Below, one piece after another: positions 23,225 through 35,276 of a DNA stretch of 64,000 bases. The translations under genes were made by a program, and so were the position numbers. Below the pieces are notes generated by a model, which worked only from the letters and a program-made list of their open reading frames with translations, did no database searches and was not told the origin of the DNA. Origin of the DNA: Ectobius pallidus (Eukaryota; Arthropoda; Insecta; Blattodea; Ectobiidae); contig CAXKWD010000006.1 in the NCBI GenBank assembly GCA_964059195.1, forward strand, positions 13,012,530-13,076,529, written 5' to 3'. Numbering within the stretch: the first letter of the stretch is position 1; every line of letters begins with the position of its first letter.

Positions 23225-24214
23225 CTTTATTTTACTTAACTTGTTTTGCGACTACATCTGATGAGAATGTGACTGCATTTAGCCGGACTGAAGTTAAGGG
23301 ATGCACAGTTATTGAAGCTGAAGTTCTATGGTGATGTAGATCATCCTGAACGGTGGCCAGTAGCGAGTCCTTCCAGGGCTACAAGCTACGCTCCACGAAG
23401 TTCTAGTGATGTCCTAGAATCCACCTCCTGGTAGACTATGTAGTGGCTGCTAATGCTGGTTCCATGCGTAGTTGTATGTAGAAACTGTACAGTAATATAT
23501 TCAGACTTGTGGTCTGTTGCTAAATTGGGGCTGTGCCCTTACGAAGCGACGATCGGTGAGAGAGTGAGAGAAGTCTAACGGCCAAAATGCGTTCACATAA
23601 TCATCTTACAAAGAGTCAGATTCTAGAATCCTATGGAAGGCTCTTCTAGAAGTTTCACGTAGCTTCCATCCAGAATAAAGGCAGAGTTAAAGATAATAAC
23701 ATGCTGTAACTATTCTGTAACATAAGAAATTGGTATGTGAGCATTTGCATTATAATTGTAATGTATAATTACAGAGAAATTTAATAATTATAATGCGGTG
23801 AATAATCGATCTATTCAAAAGCTGCTTCTATAATCAATTGCACTAATCGATATGACGCTTCTAAGTAAGCTAATGCATTCTGGCTGTAGCGCCAAGTAAA
23901 TGTTAATGAGCTGTCACTCGACTTATCGATATCAGTTCGATGTCGGCAATGCAGCTTTCGGTTGCTAATTAACATTAATTACTGAATCTAATGATAATAG
24001 CTAATAGTAACAGGAATAAATATGTAAAACCATTCCTTAGTTTATCACAATACAGATTATAATAGATATTTTCTTTATCTAAATGTAAATAAATAGATAC
24101 AAGCGTGCCAAGAATTCTGTCTGCTGGTAACTGGCATCAGTGCCATCTAGTGACTTGTATTAATACTTCGTTACTAGTATTTGCTATAAAGGTATAATAA
24201 ATGGGCTCTAAGCT
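23225..24214. other. Intergenic stretch, nothing recognised
   Basis: This continues the sequence interrupted by the BEL/Pao insertion (left flank at 17561). No open frame or repeat signature is convincing. Confidence 0.35.
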
Positions 24215-25790
24215 CCACGAGCTTACATAGAGCATAGTGTTAATATTTTCTGTTTCCTAAATATTTGTCGACATGATGTCAGTCTACTTAACCCGTTCAT
24301 TACTCTTAATGCTTTCTTTTGCATTCTAAAGATTACTTCACTTTCTCTGCAGCTTGCCCAGAATATAGCTCCACATCTAAAACGTGAATGGAAATACGTA
24401 TAGGCCTAGTAAATGTTTCTCAGAACTTGGTGACTCACTATTTCTTAGGGAGTCGAGCATACAGCAAACGGAGCTTAGTTTAGAGGTTTGATTCTTTATA
24501 TGTGCGTTCCATTTTATCGATTCATTTATATGTAGTCCTAAAAATTTTGTATTTTCCTTGTATTTCACTTCTTTGTGGTTGAGTTGTAGTTTTTTAAGCT
24601 TTTCACTTTGCCTACTTTTGAATTGCATTGCTATTGTTTTATCTGTATTTATTATAAGTTTATTGCTTTGGAACCAGTTATTTATGTCCTTTAGTAGGGT
24701 ATCACTCCTTTCTAGGATTATTTCCCCATTTTCTCCTCTTATTAAAATGCTCGTGTCATCTGCAAATAACGTAACATCAACAATTTCAAGATTCAATGGC
24801 AAATCATTTATATAGTAAAAAGAGTAGTGGGGATAGTACCGACCCTTGTGGGACTCCGTGCTTAATCTCCTTCTTACTTGATGTAAATTTATTTACTGTT
24901 GAGGTATTGTCTTCACATATAATTTCTACAACTTGGTAACGATTTGTTAGAAGTGATCTCATCCAGTTATTTGCAATGCCTCTGATTCTGTATGCTGATA
25001 GTTTTGTTAACAGAATATTGTGGTTTAGGACATCATATGCTTTTTTTTAGGTCTAGAAAAATTCCTATTGCTTGCATTTTGTCATCTAATGATCCTTGTA
25101 CTTTATTAAGAGGTTAAAAATTGCACTCTCCGTTGATTTATTTTTTACAAACCCATGTTGGGATTCTGTTAGGGTATTATGCCTTTTGATGAATGACATT
25201 AATCTATTGTACACGAGTGTTTTAAGGTTCTTTGAGGAAACAGAGAGAAGTGATACTGGCCTATAGTTTTCTTTTTCATCTTTCTTCCCTGCCTTGTGTA
25301 GTGGTTTTATTTTTGCACCCTTCAATCCATCTGGGAATGTACCAGAGCTTAGGGATGCATTAAAGATTTCTGTTAGAGGTTTCTTTATGTGCTCTATGCA
25401 TATTTTCACTATACTATCTTGTACTTCGTCAAAACATGCTGAACATTTATTTTTTAGGTTTTTTACTATTTTAACAATCTCATTTTCAGTTGTGGGTGCT
25501 GAAAAAAAAGGAGTGACTGCAGAAATTTATCTATCCTAATCTAGTTTGATGACCGTTTACGTTTGATTGTTTTGTAACTAATGTTTCTGCTATTTCTCAG
25601 AAGTATGTATTGAACAGATCAGCTATGATTTGGGGGTGTGAAATTCTATCTTTTCCTGAATTTAGTTCTACCTTACTTCCTACTTGGGTATCTTTTCTCG
25701 TTTCTCTATCTATTTCTTGCCATGTTGCTTTTGTTTTGTTCTGTGCTTGTTCACACTTCTTGTGAATAATTCAAGAATACGTAATTTAGA
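24215..25790 (-). pseudogene. CR1/Jockey-group LINE, 5'-truncated, several lesions
   Basis: The minus strand encodes, from right to left, a region before RT (ATWQEIDRET, SHPQIIADLFN), the RT fingers (GAKIKPLHKAGKKDEKENYRP, 25086-25409), the palm with LDLKKAYDVLNH and HGVPQGSVLSPLLF in changing frames, and FADDTSILI (24377-24802). The post-RT segment contains FRMQKKALRVM and runs to about 24215. At least three frame changes are needed. The endonuclease is absent. Confidence 0.75.
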
Positions 25791-28188
25791 CTTTTAATTA
25801 ACAGTTCTATTTGCTTTTCTGTACTAATTGCATTTCTATTTTTTATTCTCTACATTTATCTGACGTCAGCCAAATAGACAGTTTGTATTGGGTATCTTGG
25901 TTTTTGTAAAGACTTGATGTTACCCCCCACCCTTCTCAACCATTCCTTGGTGACGTGGTATGTAGTCGCGGATGGATACTTTGCAAGCGGGACTACTTCA
26001 AGTCAGTAGCTGCCCTTCACTTGTACTGCATCGCCCAGCTGAGCCAGTCTAATCATGTGATGGCTATTCGTTACCAAGTTTTTGTCAGGCTGCGTTCTTT
26101 AACTTTCATCGAAGCTCATGTGTCTTCAGGTCTACAAGTTTCTTAAAACTAATTAAGAAGCAATTGCTACAAGTATTCTTATTGTGACAAAATACACCGC
26201 CGTGTAAGAATGAAGCCATCGCCATTTCTTCACTAAGAGCCAAATTCAGGTTTTCTTAGCACTTCTGTACTCTTTATACACTAAGCTCCACTGCAAGATT
26301 GTTTCTGCTATAAAGTGAGTACGTATTAGTGTGAAATTCCCAAAACTGTGATACACGTAACAAGATTGAACTTTAAATATCAAGTCAGAAAAGTGCAATT
26401 TCAACTGCCACGTTGCAAACTTTATTACGTGGTACTAATGGTCTATGTCAATTTCTGCCTAGATTATCATCACGAACAGTAAATCAATTCGATAATAAGT
26501 TAGTGTCTGGTATCTCAATAAAAGAGAAGGTGAAATCTTATAGCCTTTCTTTCTACTATTTCATGTACTTTATTCGAGAATGACGTCATCTATCTCTTCT
26601 AGAAAGTTCGGCCATCTTTCTATACAAGGTGTTCGAATCAATCGTGAAGTTACATTGTGATTTACCTAGAATATCATCCTGAACTGAAACCTGCAAGTAT
26701 AGTGCTTCGCAGAGAAATCAATCTTATACTTCTTGCATGATAATTCTTAAGTGCAGTTTATGTTTATCATTTGGAAGAAGTAGAACTTATTTCATGTGGT
26801 CTGCGAAAAAGAAGAGATTTACACTTGTATCTTCTGTTCAACTGCTCGTTGGAATAATCTGAAAGACAATATTCACGCATTGCAAGGCCTGCTAGTCAAG
26901 ATAGGTGATGTGAGCTTGATATGTGGATCCTCATTCAACCGGGTACATCCAAGGCCTTTGTAGGAATAAGGGCCAGTCTACTACTGGACACCATATGGAT
27001 GTCACCAGGGCAGGAACTCAATGAAATCCGGACAAAAAAGATAAGTTGCCAAGTCACCTTCCTTGTATTAACTGGTTACCCTTTCTGCGTGAATATTGTA
27101 ACATCTTAAATACTATTGTTCTGTAAATTTGTAAAAAACTCAAGACATTTTCATTTACTATTACATTGTGATTAATTTTGTTAAGCAAAACTAATGTTAT
27201 ATAGACATTATTTGAGAAGATAAATAATTACCTACATTTCTTTGCAATTGGATAATGGCTAAATCGCCAAGAAATGACCAAATTTGTTTAAGTTTAAAAC
27301 CAAGAAAAGGATTTTTTATTGTAGTAATATGTATTATTATCCAGCAAAGGGCCTTTCTTTTGTTTGTATGTAAGTATGAAAATCCAATAAAAAATTGGTA
27401 ATACACTGACTGACTTTTACATAATACATTCTATTTTCTAGCCTATGGTTTCCAGTAATAAGTTTCATTCCTGTACACCATAAGGCTAGATGGTGACCCC
27501 AATTCATAAAAATCCCTTTAGGCAGGCCTACAGGCGGAGGTAGATTTCGAAGTGCTTTTGGTTTCATTTATTGTCGCTGCATAGCACTCTTCTTCTTTAG
27601 CCTTGGCATGGTAAACCTGCAGTAATAAGAACTGAATTCGGTAAAGAGGAAGAGCCTACAATCATTTGTTTTGACAACAAGAATAGGATATAATATTCTG
27701 GGAGGCCGTGCGCAAGATCAGCAATGAATAAAATTAGCAAAGCCGCTAAACAAGACAAAATTATATTATAATACCGTAATTCTTTTAAGTGTTATTATTT
27801 TCAAACATTAAAATCTCGCGTAATATGAGAGCTATCAAGAAAGTATTTATTGATTTGTAGAGTACTCATCAAGAGCTTTTCAACGATACCCCACAAGACG
27901 TGGTATCAAAAGTTTCGAATTTTCATCCCCCACCTCCACCCCCACCCTCACGCGAACCCCCGAATCGTTGGTGTCACTGTAAACTCCATAGGGAGTACTC
28001 TAATTTATTCAAACAAAGTTTCCCTCTTTACTTCATAGGGGCCGAGATATACATTTTTAAAAATTTCAACCCCCTCCCCCGACCACCCCCTTGGGCCAAT
28101 TTTGCCCATTAACGAACTTGTCCGAACTATTGGGCCTAGTAATAACATAATAAAATTTGGTTCAAATATCTTCAAAATTACGGCCGCT
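25791..28188. other. Long intergenic stretch without recognised genes
   Basis: Several short open frames exist but none has a recognisable domain. The sequence around 27940-28090 has C-rich runs typical of degenerate repeats, and the minus-strand frame at 27337-27567 (PKALRNLPPPVGLPKGIF) could be a fragment of an unknown coding sequence. I assign nothing. Confidence 0.3.
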
Positions 28189-28197
28189 ATCGTGTAA

Positions 28198-28198
<1 letters not shown>

Positions 28199-28247
<49 letters not shown>
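28199..28247. repeat. TA dinucleotide microsatellite
   Basis: About 22 uninterrupted TA units followed by an interrupted part. Confidence 0.9.
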
Positions 28248-28250
<3 letters not shown>

Positions 28251-28734
28251 TCACAAATTTTTTTTTTGAACGGGCGGTGGTTTCGTACTTAGGGGAGCAT
28301 GAAACGTAAAGATATGAAAGAATTTTTCGAAAATCATAAAGTGGTATCCATTGCAATAGGTAGATTTTTCTTCGAAAATCTACCTAAAAGGTCAGCGAAC
28401 TTCCTAGAGCTAAGTAGGCCTTTTCTGGGCCAGTGAGGATTTCACAATCTACATGACATTTTTAACTCATTGTAGGTTTGTGTACGTCTCCTTGGTTGAG
28501 GTTAGGTTAGTGCTGGCTGACTTCGCTGATCGCACTTGCATATTTAAATATTACGGTTAATCAACTTTTATCCAGTGCTGTAAGTATGAACCTGTCATTG
28601 TCTTTTCTCTTAGCTTCTTTTAATATTCTTTTATATATTTTATGGTAGTTGTTTACATAATCTTCTGTTTCAGTGTTTACATTCATAATTGGGACTCCAA
28701 ATTCAACAGTCCTTTCAACCTCCTTGGATGGTGG

Positions 28735-29060
28735 GGGAAAAATAATGTTCGATTTATCACCCCTCAGTCTCTTAATTACTTCTATTCAATCTTCACTTCT
28801 CCTTCATACCTGTTCAATGAAACCTGTTTGTTTTCAATAATATTCCATGCTTCAGTAACTTTTCTTCAAACCCTGTCAAACACAACTTTCACGACATTAA
28901 CCTCACCAAACGATATGTTGGCTCAAACCTGTCGTAAATTTTCCATTCTTAATATCCCTTTCATGTTCTCTAATTCTAGTTCTAAAGTCTTTCCCCTTGT
29001 GGAGAATGTGACAAGGTACATATCGGGGAAACGGGGAGTTTTATTGTTGTAGGGTAAACT
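28735..29060 (-). pseudogene. Probable Penelope-like element relic (GIY-YIG region)
   Basis: One minus-strand frame reads KDFRTRIREHERDIKNGK and continues with GLSQHIV over about 28938-28994. This resembles the R..R..EH part of the GIY-YIG endonuclease that follows the RT in Penelope-like elements. Later fragments such as KQTGFIEQ and EVIKRLRGD fit the same region. Stops and frame changes are frequent, and the GIY-YIG signature itself is not readable. Other GIY-YIG retroelements remain possible. Confidence 0.4.
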
Positions 29061-29138
29061 TATCTGCTCTGTTAATAACACACAATTGTTAGTTCTGATC
29101 TTATAGTGCAAGTGATCATGGTTTAAATGCCAAAAGCA

Positions 29139-32100
29139 TATGCAACCCAAGGCTGGTATATGTAAGGTTGCCTCGTTCCCGTAAGAGCTGTGGGGAGAGT
29201 CCTACACTGCTGTGTGACGTCACCCCCAGCCCGCGCGAGAATTAAGCAGCTACATACAATGGTAATGATGGGAAGAAATAACATGAAAACACCATCGTTT
29301 TACCAACAATCGGCCCCTAATACATGTTTCCGAGGTGAAGATAGAATGCATACGACCCTGCATATAAAGAGGATTTAACACAAATTAAAATAAATATTTA
29401 ATACAGGTCAAATAAGAATAGTGCAGCTTTACAAAGTTAGGAAAAAGTTTGTCTGACTCAGGAAAAAGTAGTCTAGTAGATAGAGCTTAGGTTATGCTGA
29501 AAGATTTTTAATTTTAATTTCTAGTTATGTTTACTTATTTCAGGTAAATTATTCTAAATTATGGAAGGAGGCTTAAAAAGAAATATTCGTCTTGACTTAG
29601 AAAAATAAATTTCTCAATGAGATCGATGCGCAGTTGTGTATTTTCTGTATTTATTTTACATGAAATTAAGTTAAATTAAACGTCTATAAGATGAACGAAG
29701 TCACCTCTGATTGCAATGTACTTGTCACAATTTAATTACAGAGCTTATAATCATAGATACTAAACAATTATTAAAACCAAAGAGGAATAGACAACATGGA
29801 ATAATGCTTTCCAGAGGCAGAAAACTGGAAGATAAATAAAATCTGCGCACGGAATAACAATTATTATATTATAAACCAATCTCTATTCTGTTTGTAGAAC
29901 ACTTTGAAATAAACATTTACAAATGAATCAAAGTGTCATAAATATAACAGGTATATCTTAGAATATGCAGATGCAGATGACACGTCCTTGATTTTTTGGG
30001 ACAAACTTGAAATGGGTTTACAAAATAATGTTAATGAACAGATAAAGATCTTAACAGAATATTTCAATGCAAATAATCTTAAGGTGAATATAGGAAAAAG
30101 TAAAGTAATGCTATTTGAACTTACAAATAGGGACAAAGTTATTAATTTGACTATTAATGAGGAAGTGACAGAGCAAGTAAAGGATATAAATTTTTTGGGT
30201 CTACGAATGGATAGCAATTTAAAATTTCATAATCAAGTGGATAAAATATGTAAGAAAATGAGCCAAGCCATATATGCTATAAGGATATTATCTAAATATC
30301 TGACTACGGATGTATTAAAGCTTGCTTATTATGGATTGATTCATACCCATATCACTTATGGAATAGAAATTTGGGGTAGTTCTGGTATAACTAACTTGAA
30401 TAGATCAATTTTTTGAAGAATGAGTTTAAGAATTATATACAGGATAGATAGGAATGTATCATGCAGAAGTACTTTTAAAAATCAAAATATATTAACGGTA
30501 ATTTCATTATATGTCTTTAAAGTTATTTTATTGGTTTTAGATGAAAGATACAATGTAACTCGAAATGGTGATTATCACAATTATAATACAAGAAATCAGG
30601 ATGATATCTATAGAACATTCACTACAAAGAAAGCCATTGACAAGGATCCTTTTATAATTGGTGGCATGCTATATAATAAACTCCCAACACAATTAAAAAA
30701 ATTGAAAATGAGAGTTTAAGCCAGCTTTAAAGAAATTTTTAATTGAAAAATGTTTGTATAGAATGGATGAATTATAAGTGTAATCTGTGGTGTAACCTTT
30801 TATTAGTTTTATTTCGTTGTAATTGTACTGAAATGTATTACAATGGAATCTTTTGTATGTCATAATGTTTTAGAATTTGACGATGCTTGAAACATCAATG
30901 TAAGATGTATATAAGTAAATAAATGAATATGAATCTTTTATTGTGTACCGACCGACAGCATCTGTGGGTCGAACAGTCCAAGACTCAATTTAGTCATCTT
31001 TACATGTAAATATGGATTTTAAGACGCGCTTATAATAAAATAATGAGTCAATAACTCACCTTCAGTAGGAAGTGGCTTCTTTTGCAGTTAACAACAGATC
31101 CATTGTTGAATATTCTTCCCCCCACCCCTGTGGGTGAGCCCCAGTCAGGTTTATGGGTACATGTAGTTATTCAGTTTCTGACAGATGTTTTATTAGGGGA
31201 GTCCATAAATAAAATGTTGAAGGATTTTTATTTTAATACTGGTATAAACTGCAAAAGAGGATTCCTAATTCCTCAAAGCGTTATTAAAACATTATACTGT
31301 ACAGTACACTAACATTGTAATTATTTAAGCGGCATTAAAGCAGTAATGGAATTCAATAGTGAGCCACTCTTTAAAAAAACACACACTCTGGTACACTGAC
31401 ACTTGAGGTGATAAAGTTATATATAGGCTATAAGAATTTCCCAACTATAAAATTCAGGCGATAATTATAGCACATATATGACGTAACTAATCAGAACTTG
31501 GAATCAATATTAACATAGAACTTGTGCACGACACTTGAAACTAGAGCTGTCTGACTGTGAACTAGTGTTTTGAAGATTTTTAAAAGGGAGTCTTGCTTCA
31601 CAATGTACATTTTTTTACATCTGAAGGGTAAAATCACATTTTCTAACCCTTAACCCATCTTTTTGAATAGAACATTTTTTGTTGCCAAATATAGTGTAGG
31701 TGGTCAGCTCAGGAAGGAAAATTTTCAATAGTCTGCTGCTGTCTATAAATCAAATGGACAGGCTCTTTAAGTTTCTGCTGGCAATGTGTATGGATAAAGA
31801 ATTATTTACAAAAGGGCAAACTCCCCTCTGCATAAGACAAAAAAAAAGTTGTATAGGCTACTTCCCATTTTCTGAGTCATAACCAAAGAGTTGTAAAAGT
31901 ACCCCAATAAATTTAAAGAGAAATGTAAGATGTTTGTGCGTGCTCTTTATTTTGACATCCACAGTATGTTTTACAGAAACCAGCAGCTTAAATATTTTGT
32001 TTCAAATGTCTCAATATATTTTGTTACAGCTTATTCATTTGAGGCCTGAGCACTCAGAAGTGGTCCCTCTATTAAGCCATACCCCCTGTAAGATCATATA

Positions 32101-32282
32101 TAGTCTATCTTTACAGATACATGCATTATTTTAGTTAAAAATAAGTTTTATACCCATCATTGCCATTGTATGTAGGTGTTTAAATCCTCCTACCGGGCTA
32201 GGGTCCACGTCACATCCCTCGTGCTCAATACGCATGCGCGTCGAACGAGGCAACCTTACATATACCAGCCTTGTATGCAACC
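29139..32282. mobile_element. 3.1-kb TIR DNA transposon with 9-bp target duplication, nonautonomous
   Basis: The element runs 29148-32273. Both termini begin caaggctggtatatgtaagg (right one inverted), and similarity extends inward for about 125 bp with mismatches (shared words gcctcgtt, gtgacgt, ctacatacaatgg, aatgatggg). The 9-mer tatgcaacc directly abuts both ends (29139-29147 and 32274-32282). A 9-bp duplication with long TIRs suggests a Mutator-like element, but no transposase is present. The interior holds a CR1/L2-like LINE fragment and unidentified sequence. Confidence 0.8.
29936..30940 (+). pseudogene. CR1/L2-like LINE fragment nested in the TIR element
   Basis: The plus strand reads a damaged catalytic box (YADADDTSLIFW), then 29988-30416 with VNIGKSKVMLF and INFLGLRMDSNLKFHNQ, then after a stop 30420-30719 with YNTRNQDDI and LYNKLPTQLKK. 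The 3' UTR ends at an aaataaatga tail near 30930. The 5' end is truncated. The copy lies wholly between the TIRs of 29148-32273. Confidence 0.7.
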
Positions 32283-32718
32283 TACTCCTATTTTATTTTG
32301 TTTAATAATTTTGAAAACTTATTTAAGTATTATTTCCGTGGTTTACAATTATTTAATAACATCAAGTAGTGCTTTTATAGTGTAAAATGTGTAAATAAAG
32401 TTCCTCAATCCTTAAGAGTTCATAGAGTTTCAGAAGATTTATATGTAGTTTACATGTTTGAAATCCCATCACAAATATTACAAACATTCTTTCTCTTCTA
32501 AAAATTGTTTAAATTCAGCAAACTTACATACATCACCTGCCAACACACAAAAAATCATTTTCTCGGCCAAGTTTTCAGCAGTTAACATTGCATCACATAA
32601 ATAAAAAAAGGATAAATAAATAAGTAATACACTTCGGATTACAAAATTCATTCCTATATAATCCATTTGCAGGCTGTGATTGTTAGATTCCATTAAAAAA
32701 ATTCAAACTTTCAAATGA
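32274..32718. other. AT-rich spacer
   Basis: Nothing is recognised between two TIR elements. The minus-strand frame at 32478-32693 has no known motif. Confidence 0.3.
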
Positions 32719-33656
32719 CTATACCAATGCCAGCCTCAGAAGGGAACCTCATCAAAACAAATAGCACGTGTGCTGCCAGCTGGCGGAGCTGTGCATCGGC
32801 CGCGGATTACAGCATATAGTTCCATGTCAAATTACAAATATCAATTTTGTTTTATATTAATAAGTGCTTTTTATTATTTTAAAGTAGGCCTAAAGAATTA
32901 TGGATTATCAAATTTTAGTTCAAACTGTATTTATCAACATATAGTAGGGCCTATATAATAAAAACATAATGAAACGAGATGTGCGCATGCGCCATTATGT
33001 TATAATTAAGTTGATCAGTCTTCTCTATCCATTCGCGTGCTTGTTTTCAAAAATCTGTTTACTTGAAGATAATAATCATGAATAATCAGAATGTATTTGT
33101 GAAACATCCTAAAGAAAAATATTGAAAAGCGGTGAAAATGGCGACACTGTATTGAACATATTATTGTAATAAAGGAGGAGGAGAAATTCTGGAAATCAGA
33201 CAGTGTGTGCGATGGTATTGTTGACCGCTTTGAAATTAATCCTGCGGACAGAAGCAGCAACGAAGACAAGGACAAGGTGGAAATGGACAGGATTGAACCA
33301 CTTTCATGATCTCAATAATAAGGTAGGCCTTATATGCAGTTCTATATTTTCATACTGTTTATATTACTACTTTAGTAGGCCTATTTTAATTATAAAATTA
33401 TACTCAACAGGAAAGTTATTAAATGAAGTTATGTTGTTCTATTTTCCAATGCACCAAATTATTTTTCCAAATTTAAAATTAAACGTTTGTAAGCATTAAG
33501 TCGCCCGGTTCGTTCAGAACAGAAGCACGTGTTGTCAGATACAAATAGTGCGCTCACTCCGCCCATGGAGTAGTAATACAATTTCAGTTCAGTACTTCGC
33601 GCGCTTTTGTTTGTTTACACCAGGTTCCCTTCTTAGGCTGGCGTTGGTATAGTATG
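32719..33656. mobile_element. TIR element of about 940 bp, nonautonomous
   Basis: The left end actataccaatgccagcct and right end aggctggcgttggtatagt are inverted copies. Similarity extends through agaagggaacct / aggttcccttct for about 40 bp. A 3-bp atg stands on both sides, too short to prove the duplication. There is no transposase frame. The superfamily is not assigned. Confidence 0.55.
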
Positions 33657-33659
33657 ATA

Positions 33660-33790
33660 ATTCTTTCACACTGGCAGTGTGTAGGCTAAGGTGGAAAGGT
33701 GAAGTCAGACTGTAAAGCCGGAATTTGAACCAGGATTTTCAGTTCTCCATGCTGTTACTTTACCACTGAGCTATCATGGCAACATGCCAG
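33660..33790 (-). repeat. tRNA-like SINE head
   Basis: The minus strand from about 33779 contains an A box (tagctcagtggtaaa) and a B box (ggttcaaattcc) with tRNA-like spacing. The acceptor arms do not pair, so it is a SINE or tRNA relic and not a tRNA gene. It lies just downstream of the 12-finger gene. Confidence 0.5.
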
Positions 33791-33893
33791 TACAATATTA
33801 TATTCTTCAACTGACTAAGAAACAACATCCTGCAATAGTCTGCATCTGGTGAAATAGCCTCACACAGGACGAATGCTCAGTGCACACATTGAA

Positions 33894-35267
33894 TTAGGAA
33901 AGATTGTTCCTCTCATGAGTAAGCAGATGTGTCTTGAGGACCCCTTTTTCGGAAAATTTATTGGCACATATAGCACTTTGGAATGGCTTGTATCCAGTGT
34001 GAGTAACCAGATGTTTTTTAAGGTTCCCACTGTTTGAAAACTTCTTGGCACATATATCACATGAGAACGGCTTCTCTCCAGTGTGAGTAAGCAGATGTTT
34101 TTTGAGGTTCCCACTGTCCGAAAATTTATTGGCACATATATCACATGAGAATGGTTTATGTCCAGTGTGAGTACGCAGATGTCTTTTGAGATCAGCTTTG
34201 TGGTAAAACTTCTTGGCACATTTATCACATGAGAATGGCTTATCTCCTGTATGAGTAACCAAATGTGATTTGAGGTGATCATTTGTTGAAAATTTCTTGG
34301 CACATATACCACATGAGAATGACTTTTCTTCTGTGTGAGTAAGCAGATGTTTTTTGAGCATCCCACTGTCTGAAAATGTCTTGTCACATATATCACATGA
34401 GAATGGTTTATGTCCAGTGTGAGTACGCAGATGTCTTTTGAGATCGGCTTTGTGGTAAAACTTCTTGGCACATATATCACATGAGAATGGCTTATCTCCT
34501 GTGTGAGTAAGCAGATGTGATTTGAGGTGATCATTTCTTGAAAATTTCTTGGCACATATATCACATGAGAATGGCTTATCTCCAGTGCGAGTAAGCAGAT
34601 GGTTTTTGAGGTGCCACATTCTTGAAAATTTCTTGGCACATATATGACATGAGAATGGCTTATCTCCAGTGTGAATAAGCTGATGTAATTTGAGGTGCCC
34701 ACTTTGTGAAAATTTCTTGGCACATATATCACATGAAAATGGCTTATCTCCAGTGTGAGTAAGCAGATGGTTTTTGAGGTGCCCACTTCGTGAAAACTTC
34801 TTGGCACATATATCACATGAGAATGGCTTATCTCCAGTGTGAGTACGCAGATGTCTTTTGAGATCCTCTTTATGGTTAAACTTCTTGGAACATATATCAC
34901 ATGAGAGATGTCTGACTCTAGTAGAGGTGAGCTGTTCACTACTTCTACCAGAGGATGTGCTTGTACATACAGCAGTTGAGTGTGATTGCATTAGCTGCTC
35001 TTCATTATTTCCTTGGGAAACTCCAGCTTCCTTGTTGTCTGTGTTCTCAAATTTCATTGTATCCGTCTGTATTGCGTCAAATGTAATTGATACGGGCTCA
35101 CACTTCCGAATGGCGCTGCATGCTGTAGAATCGTCTGTATTTTCGCATTTTATTAGTTGTGACTGTATTGTGTCAAATGTTACAGGCACAGGTTCAGTTT
35201 TTGGTTGTATTCCATAAATCTCTTCAATTTCAATCATATTACACTCAGATTTAAGTAGTGGCTCCAT
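33894..35267 (-). CDS. C2H2 zinc-finger protein, 12 fingers
   Basis: A single uninterrupted 457-codon frame. I chose ATG 35267 because it matches the start of the paralogue at 62161 (MEPLLKSEC here, MEPVLKSEC there); three further codons upstream lack ATG. The N-terminal 120 residues are acidic and polar with repeated TFDTIQ/TFDAIQ and ENTD words. From residue 123 there are twelve 28-residue C2H2 units joined by TGDKPF/TGHKPF linkers. Finger 4 ends in Arg instead of the last His, and finger 12 lacks its first Cys, so ten fingers are complete. Fingers 5-7 and 8-10 are a duplicated block. It should act as a nuclear sequence-specific DNA-binding regulator; the target is unknown. No KRAB, BTB or ZAD domain is visible. 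Confidence 0.85.
   Translation of the reverse strand: MEPLLKSECNMIEIEEIYGIQPKTEPVPVTFDTIQSQLIKCENTDDSTACSAIRKCEPVSITFDAIQTDTMKFENTDNKEAGVSQGNNEEQLMQSHSTAVCTSTSSGRSSEQLTSTRVRHLSCDICSKKFNHKEDLKRHLRTHTGDKPFSCDICAKKFSRSGHLKNHLLTHTGDKPFSCDICAKKFSQSGHLKLHQLIHTGDKPFSCHICAKKFSRMWHLKNHLLTRTGDKPFSCDICAKKFSRNDHLKSHLLTHTGDKPFSCDICAKKFYHKADLKRHLRTHTGHKPFSCDICDKTFSDSGMLKKHLLTHTEEKSFSCGICAKKFSTNDHLKSHLVTHTGDKPFSCDKCAKKFYHKADLKRHLRTHTGHKPFSCDICANKFSDSGNLKKHLLTHTGEKPFSCDICAKKFSNSGNLKKHLVTHTGYKPFQSAICANKFSEKGVLKTHLLTHERNNLS
34068..34571 (-). repeat. In-frame tandem duplication of a three-finger block
   Basis: The 252-bp segments 34320-34571 and 34068-34319 encode the same order of recognition helices (NDHLKSH, HKADLKRH, SDSG.LKKH). 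They are nearly identical in places, for example 34140-34220 against 34392-34472, where I saw one difference. Confidence 0.85.
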
Positions 35268-35276
35268 TCTGTACAA

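Noticed and set aside
28494..28515. Telomere-like TTAGG words
   Set aside because: Only two units; no array.
33203..33499. Possible first exon ending at aataataag/gtaggcc
   Set aside because: It lies inside the TIR element at 32719-33656 and shows no coding motif or matching downstream exon.
33711..33782. Functional tRNA gene on the minus strand
   Set aside because: A and B boxes are present but the acceptor arms do not pair and no normal anticodon arm is evident.
33860..34939. A 359-codon alternate-frame reading across the 12-finger gene
   Set aside because: It is a shadow kept open by the 84-bp periodicity of the zinc-finger repeats; the real frame carries the C2H2 motifs. The long frames at 62809-63285 and 62816-63415 have the same cause.
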